From the NCBI GenBank assembly GCA_022796475.1, contig JAAWIS010000013.1, positions 1-57,182 of the forward strand: a stretch of 57,182 nt of DNA, read 5' to 3'. Position 1 is the stretch's first letter. Every line of letters begins with the position of its first letter. Made by a program: the position numbers and the translations under genes. Below the pieces are notes generated by a model, which made no database searches, was not told where the DNA came from, and worked only from the letters and a program-made list of their open reading frames with translations. Positions 1 to 8,308 of the stretch are shown here, piece after piece. The stretch comes from Lachnospiraceae bacterium (GTDB taxonomy: Bacteria; Bacillota; Clostridia; Lachnospirales; Lachnospiraceae).

Positions 1-11
1 TTTGGTGCTAC

Positions 12-69
12 GCTCATACCATATATTGTTATTGCAAATAAATTTGCACATCAATATATGGTATAGAGC
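12..69. repeat. Long imperfect hairpin at window edge
   Basis: The arms ACCATATATTG (18-28) and CAATATATGGT (52-62) are perfect complements. GCTC (12-15) and GAGC (66-69) extend the stem past a one-base bulge, and an inner stem GCAAAT/ATTTGC lies at 34-47. It sits directly upstream of a terminator-like hairpin. It may be the 3' end of a transcription unit outside the window or a palindromic repeat; no gene was seen in 1-256. Confidence 0.6.
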
Positions 70-88
70 GGGTGCATCGCACCCTTTT
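70..88 (+). terminator. Intrinsic terminator upstream of proS
   Basis: A stem GGGTGC (70-75) and GCACCC (79-84) with an ATC loop is followed by TTTT (85-88). It probably ends a transcript entering from the left. A GGTGC at 4-8 could compete for the same right arm, so an alternative fold is possible. No T-box core was recognised before proS. Confidence 0.55.
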
Positions 89-256
89 GACACCCTAATC
101 TTATAAGAAATTGCTTCCTATCAAGCAAAAACCATCCGGGGGATGTGCACTTCGCGCTTAAGGAAACTGTCTGCTGCAAAATGAAAAGGCTGCCTGCTTC
201 TGTATAAGTTTACCTGCTGCTGGTATGATTCAGAATAAAAGAAGGAGAGTGTTATT

Positions 257-1690
257 ATGGCTAAGGATAAGAAAATGGTAGAGGCTATCACCTCTATGGA
301 AGAAGATTTCGCCCAATGGTATACTGATGTGGTAAAAAAGGCGGAACTTTGCGACTATGCAAGCGTAAAGGGCTGCATGGTAATTAAACCGGCAGGATAT
401 GCGATTTGGGAAAATATCCAGAATGAACTGGATCGCCGTTTTAAGGCTACAGGAGTTCAGAACGTATATATGCCATTATTTATTCCGGAAAGCCTTCTGG
501 ATAAGGAAAAGGATCATGTAGAGGGGTTTGCGCCGGAAGTTGCCTGGGTGACCCATGGGGGACTGGAACCTTTGCAGGAACGTCTGTGTGTAAGGCCGAC
601 TTCAGAAACCTTATTCTGTGATTTTTACGCAAAAGACATCCATTCTTACCGGGATTTACCAAGAGTTTACAATCAATGGTGTTCGGTGGTCCGCTGGGAA
701 AAGACCACCCGTCCATTCTTACGCTCCCGGGAATTTTTATGGCAGGAAGGTCATACGGCTCATGCCACTGCACAGGAGGCACAGGAGAGAACTATCCAGA
801 TGCTGAACGTTTATGCAGATTTTTGTGAAGAGGTACTAGCAATTCCGGTAGTAAAGGGACAGAAAACAGACAAAGAGAAATTTGCCGGGGCAGAGGCTAC
901 CTATACCATTGAAGCGCTGATGCATGACGGAAAGGCCCTTCAGTCCGGAACCAGCCATAATTTCGGCGACGGATTTGCAAAAGCGTTTGAGGTACAGTAT
1001 GCAGATAAGGACAATGCTTTAAAATATGTCCATCAAACTTCATGGGGAGTATCAACCAGAATTATTGGAGCAATCATCATGGTTCACGGCGATGACAATG
1101 GACTTGTGCTGCCGCCTAAGATTGCACCAGTTCAGGTGATTATTATTCCGGTTCAGCAGCAGAAAGAAGGGGTGCTGGATAAAGCGTATGAGCTTAAAGA
1201 GCGGCTGTCTGGCTTCCGGGTAAAGGTAGACGACACAGATAAAAGTCCTGGTTGGAAATTCAGCGAATGTGAGATGCGGGGAATCCCCCTGCGGGTGGAA
1301 ATTGGACCTAAAGATATGGCAAATAACCAGGCTGTACTGGTACGCCGGGATACCCATGAGAAGACAGTCGTGTCCTTAGATGAGCTGGAAAACCAGGTGT
1401 CATCTATGCTGGATACGATTCAGAGCGATATGTTAAAACGGGCGAAAGAGCATCAGAAAGCCCATACCTACTCTGCTGTTTCCTGGGAAGAGTTTGTTGA
1501 AGTGATTAACAGCAAACCGGGATTTGTAAAGGCAATGTGGTGCGGCAGCAGGGAGTGCGAGGAAAAAATTAAGGAAGAAACGGGGGCTACCTCCCGCTGT
1601 ATGCCTTTTGAACAAGAGCGTTTAGCAGATACCTGTATTTGCTGCAAAAAGCCAGCCAAAAAGATGGTTTACTGGGGAAGGGCGTATTAG
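257..1690 (+). CDS. proS: Prolyl-tRNA synthetase, short (type 3) form
   Basis: This cytosolic class II aminoacyl-tRNA synthetase charges tRNA-Pro with proline. Visible signs are motif 2-like RPTSE at residues 113-117, the [18 protein letters not shown] region around 153-170, and a Cys-rich C-terminal domain (CGSREC, then CICC) ending in WGRAY, typical of the archaeal/eukaryote-like ProRS that carries a zinc-type C-terminal domain. At 477 aa it matches that form and lacks the large insertion editing domain of the long bacterial ProRS. AAGGAGAG precedes the ATG. The stop codon overlaps the left edge of a long palindromic element that may end the transcript. Confidence 0.97.
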   Translation: MAKDKKMVEAITSMEEDFAQWYTDVVKKAELCDYASVKGCMVIKPAGYAIWENIQNELDRRFKATGVQNVYMPLFIPESLLDKEKDHVEGFAPEVAWVTHGGLEPLQERLCVRPTSETLFCDFYAKDIHSYRDLPRVYNQWCSVVRWEKTTRPFLRSREFLWQEGHTAHATAQEAQERTIQMLNVYADFCEEVLAIPVVKGQKTDKEKFAGAEATYTIEALMHDGKALQSGTSHNFGDGFAKAFEVQYADKDNALKYVHQTSWGVSTRIIGAIIMVHGDDNGLVLPPKIAPVQVIIIPVQQQKEGVLDKAYELKERLSGFRVKVDDTDKSPGWKFSECEMRGIPLRVEIGPKDMANNQAVLVRRDTHEKTVVSLDELENQVSSMLDTIQSDMLKRAKEHQKAHTYSAVSWEEFVEVINSKPGFVKAMWCGSRECEEKIKEETGATSRCMPFEQERLADTCICCKKPAKKMVYWGRAY

Positions 1691-1844
1691 TGTTCCGACA
1701 CGTTTACATTTCGCCAAATGACTTGCCTGAATTTCCATCTGTTATGTTGTTGTCGGAAGGCGATGCCATCGCCTCCCTCCGCCGCCTTGCAGACTGAACA
1801 TTCATTCTGCGTCATTTAGCTGAAAGTAAATGTGTCGGAACACT
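1689..1844. repeat. 156-bp near-palindromic intergenic element
   Basis: The left arm at 1689-1722 and right arm at 1811-1844 are about 34 nt each. The outer 13 bases (AGTGTTCCGACAC) pair perfectly and the rest imperfectly. The centre is the palindrome GGCGATGCCATCGCC (1759-1773), whose midpoint coincides with the midpoint of the outer arms, so the whole unit can fold on itself. It carries no ORF. It starts inside the proS stop codon and may serve as its transcript end; the architecture resembles a non-autonomous palindromic repeat. Confidence 0.75.
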
Positions 1845-1849
1845 AGAGC

Positions 1850-1958
1850 GTGTCTGAAAATTGCTTTCCGTCAGATGTACCTTCCACTTCGCGGGAGATT
1901 CCGGCCAAATGAAGGAGGCATAATCAAACAAGAAACCCGCACCTGACATATCAGACAT
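1850..1958. repeat. Second palindromic element, related to 14014-14062
   Basis: TGTCTGA (1851-1857) pairs with TCAGACA (1950-1956), with inner pairs GTCAG/CTGAC and GCGGG/CCCGC. Its first 27 bases (GTGTCTGAAAA..., then GTCAGATG) resemble the left part of the hairpin at 14014, suggesting one dispersed family. It lies only 5 bp after the larger palindrome. Confidence 0.5.
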
Positions 1959-2003
1959 GCTGCTGGAAATGCGGACTCAAAAATAAAAGGAGTGAATAAG
2001 ATT

Positions 2004-3143
2004 ATGAAACTGAAAAAATGTATGGCGCTGTTTACAGTTGTTACAGTACTTGCATCATCCTGTATTCCGGCCTATGCGGATCAATGGGTGGAAAAGAACG
2101 GGGAATGGTACTACCAGGACGACAACGGGCAGCCGCTGCGCAACACCGTATCCTATGACGGATACTATGTGGATTTCCGCGGAAAGCTTGTTCCGTTAAA
2201 CAAAACAGAGGGAATCGACCGGGATCGGGAAATAAGCAGTAATTTTTACTTTAAATATCTGGAAACAGGCGATCCCCAATATTTAAACGGCAGTGAATAC
2301 ATTTCCCCGACGCCGTGTCCAACCGACCAGCAGGCAGCAGGATATTACCAGGCTGAAAAATGGTATGAAAACTATTATGGCTGTGCAAATGGAATTTTTA
2401 AACCCACGAATGGAAGCATATGGACAAACATAAGAGTGGACTTTGGCCCCAACCATGGCGATAAGGTATATCCAGATTATAAGCTTGAGCAATTAAAAAA
2501 AGCTGTTGCCAATCGACCGATAAAAAGCTATGATGAAAACTATGTGGATTTGTATTATCTAACAGACTTGAATAGCAATCTATATGATAACGGGGATTTC
2601 ACGCCGCTTTCCAACGCGAAAAAAAGAGGGATCCAGGTCTACCAAGTTCCCTTCCCCTATCCGGATTCCACAACGACCTACTCGCTGATTTCCAAGCGGG
2701 ACGCTTACCGGATTTACAAAGAGTTTCTGGATGCGGCAACGGCCGGGACGGAGAATATGTCTGAACGGGAGCTGGCCCTGCACCTTTTGGAATTCGTGAA
2801 AAAGCAGTTGTCTTACAGCTATAGTGAGGAGGCCTCGAATCTGGCAGGCGGACATACAAATGAGGATATGGTTTTGACGCTTCTTGCCGGCTCTGGCATA
2901 TGTGCTAATTACTGCTATATGTATCAGGGTTTATGCCAAACGGTCGGATTGGAATGCAAAATTGAGGAAGGCACCTCCGTAACTGGGGGGCGTCATGGCT
3001 GGAATCTGGTGCGGGTAGACGGGACATGGTATCATGTGGACGCAACTTGGGCCGACACGGACCGGAGGTATGACGGATTAATGGATAAATGCCCACATAT
3101 GGGGAGCAACTGCCAGCTTGTTCTGTATCCGAATCGTTTTTAG
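2004..3143 (+). CDS. Secreted transglutaminase-like protein with wall-binding motif
   Basis: An N-terminal signal peptide (MKLKKCMALFTVVTVLASS, then a cut near AYA-DQ) is followed by a WYYQDDNGQ wall-binding-type repeat and a C-terminal transglutaminase-like domain. A Cys-His-Asp triad is visible: C300 in GSGICANYC, H331 in GGRHGWNLV and D346 in WYHVDATW. Such domains act as proteases, peptide cyclotransferases or crosslinkers on the cell surface; the substrate cannot be told here. The ATG at 2004 is preferred to the GTG at 1992 because AAAAGGAG (1985-1992) overlaps that GTG and sits 11 nt before the ATG. It appears monocistronic, with repeats on the left and a decayed transposase on the right. 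Confidence 0.85.
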   Translation: MKLKKCMALFTVVTVLASSCIPAYADQWVEKNGEWYYQDDNGQPLRNTVSYDGYYVDFRGKLVPLNKTEGIDRDREISSNFYFKYLETGDPQYLNGSEYISPTPCPTDQQAAGYYQAEKWYENYYGCANGIFKPTNGSIWTNIRVDFGPNHGDKVYPDYKLEQLKKAVANRPIKSYDENYVDLYYLTDLNSNLYDNGDFTPLSNAKKRGIQVYQVPFPYPDSTTTYSLISKRDAYRIYKEFLDAATAGTENMSERELALHLLEFVKKQLSYSYSEEASNLAGGHTNEDMVLTLLAGSGICANYCYMYQGLCQTVGLECKIEEGTSVTGGRHGWNLVRVDGTWYHVDATWADTDRRYDGLMDKCPHMGSNCQLVLYPNRF

Positions 3144-3187
3144 TAAATTAAAAAAACAGGGTGACATCAGACGATGAAGCTGGAAAA

Positions 3188-3480
3188 TCATTTGAATTTG
3201 GTTATTTTATTCCAAGATTGAAGCAGGCAAATAAAGCCTATATAAGTAAATACCAGCTTGTCATAACATGCAGCAACCTGGCTTCCATCTATATCAATAG
3301 AGTCCAGCACCGGAATAGCATAATTAATATCATTGCGCTGTCCTTCACTCAGCATATATACGAGATCCCCATAGGCAGCTACTGCTGTATGGATTTTGCT
3401 GCTTGCCCCTCCACGGCTGTGTCCAATTTCATTGGAAGGCCCCCTTTTCTTTATTCTATTATAGAACTTGGGGGAAACCT
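3188..3480 (-). pseudogene. Degenerate IS5-type transposase fragment
   Basis: Read on the minus strand, one frame gives KKRGPSNEIGHSRGG, then SSKIHTAV, then SEGQRNDINYAIPVLD and DGSQVAACYDKLV before a stop at 3188. This matches the middle of IS5/IS427-group DDE transposases (SRGG-TTKIHA and LSEGQ-ND), including the region leading to the second catalytic Asp. An in-frame TAG lies upstream (about 3466) and both ends are missing, so it is a dead remnant. No inverted repeats or target duplication were found. It fills the gap between the transglutaminase gene and cca. Confidence 0.75.
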
Positions 3481-3553
3481 ATATTTTGCGCATTTTTTAA
3501 TTTTCAAACACTGTTTGTTATCAGGTAAATCGTTGGCTTGGAGGTTGAATAAT

Positions 3554-4738
3554 ATGAGGATAGAAATTCCGGAGGAAGTGGGGGCGATCATCAAAAAGCT
3601 GAATAGTTATGGCTATGAGGCATTCGCTGTAGGCGGATGCGTCCGGGATGTTCTGCTTGGGAGAGAGCCGGAGGATTGGGATATTACCACCTCCGCTTCT
3701 CCCGGTCAGGTAAAGGAACTGTTTAAACGAACAATTGATACCGGGATCCAGCACGGCACAGTTACCGTTATGAAAGGCCATAAAAGCTTTGAAGTAACCA
3801 CCTACCGCGTTGACGGAGAATATGAAGACGGCAGACATCCCAAATCGGTTCAGTTTACTGCCAGCCTAAAAGAGGATCTGCAGCGTCGTGATTTTACCAT
3901 AAATGCCATGGCATACAGCCATGAAACAGGGATTGTGGATGAATTCGGCGGAATGGAAGATTTAAAATCTCATATTATTCGCTGTGTAGGAAACCCGATA
4001 GAACGTTTTACAGAGGATGCTCTGCGGATTTTGCGGGCAATTCGTTTTTCTGCCCAGTTAGACTTTACGATTGAAGCAAAAACAAGAGAGGGAATTTCTG
4101 CAATTGCTCCAAATATGGAAAAAGTCAGCAAGGAGCGGATTCAGGCAGAATTAAGCAAGCTGCTGTTATCAGATCATCCAGAAAAAATCGAAGAGGTTTA
4201 TGAAACAGGAATCAGCCCATACGTATCGGCTGCATTTCATAGTGTGGATCGAAGCCGGCTGTTTCTTTCACCAGGCCTGCCAAAGAAAAAGCATATCCGA
4301 TGGGCAGCTTTTTTAAAAGATACAGAAGAAAAAAAGGCAGTGCAGGTGCTAAAAGATCTTAAGATGGATAATGATACGATTTTGCGGGTTCGCATATTGA
4401 ATCAGTGGATTTACCGGGAAATTCCGCCGGGAAAAGTGCAGCTTCGCCGGGCCATGAGCCAGATGGATCCTTCCCAGTTTGATGATCTGCTGGTTTTAAA
4501 GAAGTGGATCGGACAGACGGGCATTGAAACACTGGAAAACTTAACAGAGGAGATCCGGAAAAACGGTGACTGCATCAGCTTAAAAGAACTGAAAGTAAAT
4601 GGAAGCGATTTGCTGGCTGCCGGGATGAAGCCGGGAAAACAGGTGGGGGAGGAACTATCCCGTCTTCTTGATTTAGTACTGGAAAAGCCGGAGCTGAACC
4701 GGAGAGAAATTTTGCTCAGGCTCCTTTCTGTTTCCTGA
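3554..4738 (+). CDS. cca: CCA-adding tRNA nucleotidyltransferase
   Basis: It adds or repairs the 3' CCA end of tRNAs from CTP and ATP. The class II polymerase-beta-like head is clear: GGCVRD at 27-32, the metal-binding DWD at 41-43, then RRDFTINAMAY and ERFTEDALRILRAIRFSAQL of the neck region. Length (394 aa) fits bacterial CCA enzymes. The open frame runs 131 codons further upstream, but that part antisenses the transposase remnant; ATG 3554 has GGAGG at 3540-3544 with 9-nt spacing. A hairpin terminator follows at 4790. Confidence 0.95.
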   Translation: MRIEIPEEVGAIIKKLNSYGYEAFAVGGCVRDVLLGREPEDWDITTSASPGQVKELFKRTIDTGIQHGTVTVMKGHKSFEVTTYRVDGEYEDGRHPKSVQFTASLKEDLQRRDFTINAMAYSHETGIVDEFGGMEDLKSHIIRCVGNPIERFTEDALRILRAIRFSAQLDFTIEAKTREGISAIAPNMEKVSKERIQAELSKLLLSDHPEKIEEVYETGISPYVSAAFHSVDRSRLFLSPGLPKKKHIRWAAFLKDTEEKKAVQVLKDLKMDNDTILRVRILNQWIYREIPPGKVQLRRAMSQMDPSQFDDLLVLKKWIGQTGIETLENLTEEIRKNGDCISLKELKVNGSDLLAAGMKPGKQVGEELSRLLDLVLEKPELNRREILLRLLSVS

Positions 4739-4789
4739 TGCTTTAGCAGGCAATTGTGAACCACAGCATAAAATTTTCTGAGTGAAACA

Positions 4790-4824
4790 GGGGTCAAAAT
4801 TTGTTTTGACCCCAATACTTTTTT
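4790..4824 (+). terminator. Terminator after cca
   Basis: GGGGTCAAAA (4790-4799) pairs perfectly with TTTTGACCCC (4804-4813), followed by AATACTTTTTT. It is long enough to act as an intrinsic terminator for cca. Confidence 0.75.
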
Positions 4825-4839
4825 ATGCTATACTGAAAA

Positions 4840-5159
4840 AGCGAACGTTATTCGTAAGAAAACGCATCAGCATACAGTGGATATAAACACTTATAACTCC
4901 AGGGAACTGTTTCGGCATAAGGCATAAAAGCAGGCACAGAAAAAGTGCTGACCCTCAGGGCGGCAACTTTTGGTTATCTGTGGCAGTTTTATCTATAAAT
5001 GTCAGCCATCTATCCGGTTTTTCGGGCAGTTGCCAATCTTTTTGATTCTATTTTCTGATGTTGTCTTAAAAACGTTCACCTTTATCCCCAAACTATAAAA
5101 ATGTCTGAAAAGCAGGGGACGCATCTGCGCCGTTTTATCAGACGAAAAAGGAGAAAAAG
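4840..5159 (+). promoter_or_regulatory. Long structured 5' leader of the ECF S-component gene
   Basis: About 320 nt without a gene precede the transporter. GGCAACT (4962-4968) pairs with AGTTGCC (5028-5034). Near the start codon a second hairpin, TGTCTGA (5102-5108) with TCAGAC (5139-5144) and inner GGACGCA/TGCGCC, ends just before the AAAAAGGAG ribosome site. Vitamin importers of this class are often riboswitch-controlled, but I recognise no known aptamer consensus (TPP, FMN, cobalamin, THF or preQ1). Confidence 0.4.
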
Positions 5160-5765
5160 ATGAAAAACAGCAGCACAACACACACTCTCTACATGGTAGA
5201 GCTGGCACTGATGGTAGCCATTATCTTTTTAATGGCCTATACTCCTCTTGGCTATTTTCGGACACCGGGGCTTTCCATTACCTTTTTAACGGTTCCGGTA
5301 GCAGTAGGCGCGATTATCTTAGGACCCAAGGGAGGAGCTGCATGTGGTCTGGCTTTTGGCCTTACCAGTTTTATGCAGAGCATGGGAGGCGGAGGCTTTG
5401 GCACAATGCTTTTTGGCATTAGCCCGGCAGCTACCGCATTTACATGCATTGTTCCGCGGATTTTAGAAGGCTGGCTCTGCGGCCTGGTGTTTCAGACAGC
5501 CAGGAAGTTTTCAAGGAATGGATCCTACTTTGCAGCAGGCCTTGCATGTCCTTTGTTAAATACTGTATTGTTTATGACTTCTCTGGTAGTATGCTTTTAT
5601 CATACCGAGTATATCCAGGGCCTTGCACAGACTTTGGGAGTATCCAACCCATTTATGTTTGTCATTGTATTTGTAGGGGTTCAGGGGCTGATTGAAGCTG
5701 CTGCCTGTACGGTGATTGCCAGTGTAGTTTCCAAAACATTAGCAGTTGCATTAAGAATGGGATAA
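5160..5765 (+). CDS. ECF transporter S component (substrate-capture membrane protein)
   Basis: A hydrophobic protein of 201 aa with about six predicted membrane segments, the size and pattern of S components of energy-coupling-factor importers (e.g. LTMVELALMVAIIFLMAY-like first helix; VPVAVGAIILGPKGGAACGLAFG). Such subunits bind a vitamin or cofactor precursor and work with a shared T subunit and two ATPases, not encoded here. The family resembles PF12822 proteins, some annotated as pantothenate carriers, but the substrate is not shown. AAGGAG lies 7 nt before the ATG. It has its own terminator at 5776, so it is probably a single-gene unit controlled through its long leader. Confidence 0.8.
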   Translation: MKNSSTTHTLYMVELALMVAIIFLMAYTPLGYFRTPGLSITFLTVPVAVGAIILGPKGGAACGLAFGLTSFMQSMGGGGFGTMLFGISPAATAFTCIVPRILEGWLCGLVFQTARKFSRNGSYFAAGLACPLLNTVLFMTSLVVCFYHTEYIQGLAQTLGVSNPFMFVIVFVGVQGLIEAAACTVIASVVSKTLAVALRMG

Positions 5766-5775
5766 CAATAAAAAT

Positions 5776-5824
5776 CAGCCGCTTTGCAGGTATCATATCA
5801 AAAAACCTGCAGGGCGGCTGTTTT
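5776..5824 (+). terminator. Terminator after ECF S component
   Basis: CAGCCGC (5776-5782) pairs with GCGGCTG (5814-5820), with an inner GCAGGT/ACCTGC stem, followed by TTTT. A strong two-part intrinsic terminator. Confidence 0.85.
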
Positions 5825-5856
5825 AAAATATTTACGGAAAGGAGAATACTGAGTTC

Positions 5857-6825
5857 ATGAAAGAAAATAAGCTTATGAAAGAAATTTCAGTTACGGAACT
5901 AAAGGGGCTTCGGATTGGAAATGCTCAGAATAGGGAGGCAAAAACAGGAGTTACAGTGCTGCTGTTTGACAATGGGGCAAAGGTTGGAGTAGATATCAGC
6001 GGAGGAGGGCCTGCCTCCAGGGAAACTCCTTTAGCCCTGCCTTTAACAGCCGATAATCCGGTTAATGGAATTGTTCTTTCCGGAGGTTCTGCTTTTGGCC
6101 TTGCAGCATCCGACGGAGTGATGCAGTATCTGGAAGAACGGGGTATCGGCTATGAAACCGGCTATGCCAAGGTTCCTCTGGTATGCCAGTCTTGCATTTA
6201 TGATCTGGGTATCGGACGTGCCGATATCCGGCCAGACAAAGCTATGGGATATGAAGCCTGTATAAATGCAGAGAAAAACCAGCCTGTATGCGGAAGTGTG
6301 GGAGCCGGAACGGGAGCCACTGTGGGGAAGCTGTATGGGATGGGGAGAGCGATGAAATCAGGGCTTGGGATCTATGCAGCGGAAGTAGGGAAACTTAAAA
6401 TGGCGGCTATTGTAGTGGTTAATGCAGTGGGAGATATCTTTCATCCGGAAACGGGAGAAAAGGTAGCAGGACTTTGCTCAGAGGATGGAACCGGATTTGC
6501 GGATTCCTGCAGTGAGCTTTACAAAATCAGCAGGCAGAAGGATTTGTTTGAACAGGATAAGCAGCCTGATATCGATATCAATTCGAATACAACCATTGGT
6601 GCTGTAATTACAAATGGCAGATTTTCTAAGGCAGAGATGAGTAAAATTGCTTCTATGGCAAGAAGTGCATACAGCCGCTGCATCAACCCGGTAGGAACCA
6701 TGGCAGACGGAGATACCATTTATGCTGCTTGTTTTGGGGAGGAAGAGGCAGATCTGAATATGGCAGGTACGCTGGCAGCCCAGGTGATGGCCAGGGCAAT
6801 TTTAAAGGCAGTAGAGTTGGCATAA
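5857..6825 (+). CDS. P1 family peptidase (DmpA/BapA-like, N-terminal nucleophile)
   Basis: It belongs to the self-processing peptidase family S58, which contains D-aminopeptidases and beta-peptidyl aminopeptidases. Seen: GLRIGNAQN near the N-terminus, SGGGPASRETPL, VLSGGSAFGLAASDGV, AGTGATVGK, and NSNTTIGAV, where Thr245 or its neighbour would be the autocatalytic cleavage site and new N-terminal nucleophile. Length (322 aa) fits the precursor. ATG 5857 follows GGAG by 12 nt; an in-frame ATG at 5875 is possible. It lies behind the ECF terminator and ends in its own strong terminator. The physiological substrate is unknown, probably a peptide or amide. Confidence 0.88.
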   Translation: MKENKLMKEISVTELKGLRIGNAQNREAKTGVTVLLFDNGAKVGVDISGGGPASRETPLALPLTADNPVNGIVLSGGSAFGLAASDGVMQYLEERGIGYETGYAKVPLVCQSCIYDLGIGRADIRPDKAMGYEACINAEKNQPVCGSVGAGTGATVGKLYGMGRAMKSGLGIYAAEVGKLKMAAIVVVNAVGDIFHPETGEKVAGLCSEDGTGFADSCSELYKISRQKDLFEQDKQPDIDINSNTTIGAVITNGRFSKAEMSKIASMARSAYSRCINPVGTMADGDTIYAACFGEEEADLNMAGTLAAQVMARAILKAVELA

Positions 6826-6866
6826 ACAGTCCTGCCTGTCTGCTGACGCAGACGCGCTCCGGCGCG

Positions 6867-6892
6867 AGAGTCCGGCAAGCCGGACTCTTTTT
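6867..6892 (+). terminator. Terminator after P1 peptidase gene
   Basis: AGAGTCCGGC (6867-6876) pairs with GCCGGACTCT (6879-6888) and is followed by a T run to 6892. Confidence 0.9.
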
Positions 6893-7061
6893 AGAAAAAC
6901 ACTGGAAGTAGGAAATGCTTTTTAAATCCCAAGTGTCAGATTTCAGACATAAATCCGCTTGTATTTTCATAGGCTGGAAGTAGCCTATCAGAAAGAGCCG
7001 AATACCACAGTTTGGCATAGCAGCCCAGGCTTGGGCAATCGGAATACAAGGGGGAGTATAC

Positions 7062-8060
7062 ATGTCCATGAGTGATCGATACGAGGAGGTTCTGAAACAA
7101 TATGAGTTTCAGGTAAAATCAGTGAGGAAGGGACGGGGAGCCTGGATTTGCGAAACGGATCGGGGAATGAAGAGCCTGCGGGAATATCAGGGAACTGTAA
7201 AACGCCTTGAATTTGAAGATCAGGTTCTGGATCAGATGAAGGGGCAGGATGGCCTGGCAGCAGATCGCTATGTCAGGAACCTGGAAGGGAATCTTTTTTG
7301 TGCTGCCCAGGATGGCACCCGGTTTGTTTTAAAGGAATGGTATGGTGACAGGGAATGCAGCTTAAAAGACGGGAAAGAAGTGTGCCGCGCTATTACCAGT
7401 ATTGCCCTTCTTCATAAGAAACTGCAGGAGATCCCTTTTCATGAAGAGTGGGCCATGGGTTCTACGTTTCCCAGTCTGGCGATTCAGGATATGGAGCGGC
7501 ACAACCGGGAACTGAAGCGGGCCAGAGCTTATATACGGGGAAAACGGAAAAAAAGCGATTTCGAGCTGTGTGTAATGAAGAGCTTTGAAGCTTTTTTCAG
7601 ACAGGCAAAAGAAGCGGCGGAAGGGATTGCAGGTCTTTGGGAGCCAGGACGGGAACCCAGATTTTTGTGCCATGGTGATTTGGATCATCATCACGTTCTT
7701 ATGGGCAGTGGATACGTTGCTGTGATCGAATATAATCGCCTGCACCTTGGGCTTCAGGCGGAAGATCTGTACCGGTTTATGAGAAAAGCTATGGAGAAGC
7801 ATAATTGGAATCTTTCTCTGGGAAAAGATATGCTGGAAGCCTATGAAGAAGTGCTGCCCCTTAGCCAAAAAGAACGGCAGTGCCTGTATTTTTTATTCCT
7901 TTATCCAGAAAAATACTGGAAGCAGATTAATTACTATTTTAATGCAAATAAAGCATGGATTCCGGCACGTAATATGGACAAAATTATAAGTCTGCAGGAA
8001 CAGGAGGGGGTTAGGCAGGCATTTTTACAGGAGCTGGAACGGTACGGTTTGATGGTTTGA
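7062..8060 (+). CDS. CotS-like spore coat protein of the APH/choline-kinase fold
   Basis: 332 aa resembling the CotS/YutH/YtaA group of spore coat kinase-like proteins. N-lobe signs are WICETDRGMKSLREYQG and FVLKEWYGDRECSLKDG; the C-lobe has FLCHGDLDHHHVLM, where HGD matches the catalytic loop of aminoglycoside phosphotransferases, and AVIEYNRLHLG at the place of the DFD-like metal motif (IDF replaced by IEY). The imperfect metal motif suggests reduced or absent kinase activity, as is often proposed for coat members. GGGGGAG precedes the ATG. Its presence points to a spore-former. The role in this species is inferred. Confidence 0.8.
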   Translation: MSMSDRYEEVLKQYEFQVKSVRKGRGAWICETDRGMKSLREYQGTVKRLEFEDQVLDQMKGQDGLAADRYVRNLEGNLFCAAQDGTRFVLKEWYGDRECSLKDGKEVCRAITSIALLHKKLQEIPFHEEWAMGSTFPSLAIQDMERHNRELKRARAYIRGKRKKSDFELCVMKSFEAFFRQAKEAAEGIAGLWEPGREPRFLCHGDLDHHHVLMGSGYVAVIEYNRLHLGLQAEDLYRFMRKAMEKHNWNLSLGKDMLEAYEEVLPLSQKERQCLYFLFLYPEKYWKQINYYFNANKAWIPARNMDKIISLQEQEGVRQAFLQELERYGLMV

Positions 8061-8137
8061 TTCATAACAGCAATAAATATAGCCATGTATACAGAAAAAA
8101 ACGGAAAGGAACCTTTTCTTTTTTGGTATTATTATGG

Positions 8138-8212
8138 TATAATTCCATATAAAGAATTAAAGCTGTGGCGAAGCGAAAGGTTCGCCATGGCATACCAAAA
8201 AATATGCCATAA
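8138..8212 (+). promoter_or_regulatory. Promoter -10 and tandem hairpins in pgcA leader
   Basis: A TATAAT at 8138-8143 (weak -35, TTTCTT, 17 bp upstream) precedes two adjacent hairpins: TGGCGAA/TTCGCCA (about 8165-8187) and ATGGCATA/TATGCCAT (about 8188-8211). The 8061-8308 gap has no convincing gene; a short open frame across it lacks a ribosome site. Confidence 0.4.
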
Positions 8213-8308
8213 AGTCAGACTGTCCGGGACAAAAAATCAGGATGCCAAAGGAGGAAAGTTCCCGCCAGTTCTGAATATGGCAGGAAAAAGCAGGAGGCAA
8301 AAAAGCGT

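Noticed and set aside
3161-3553. 131-codon N-terminal extension of the CCA-adding enzyme
   Set aside because: It is the antisense of the transposase relic and lacks similarity to the family; a proper ribosome site lies before ATG 3554.
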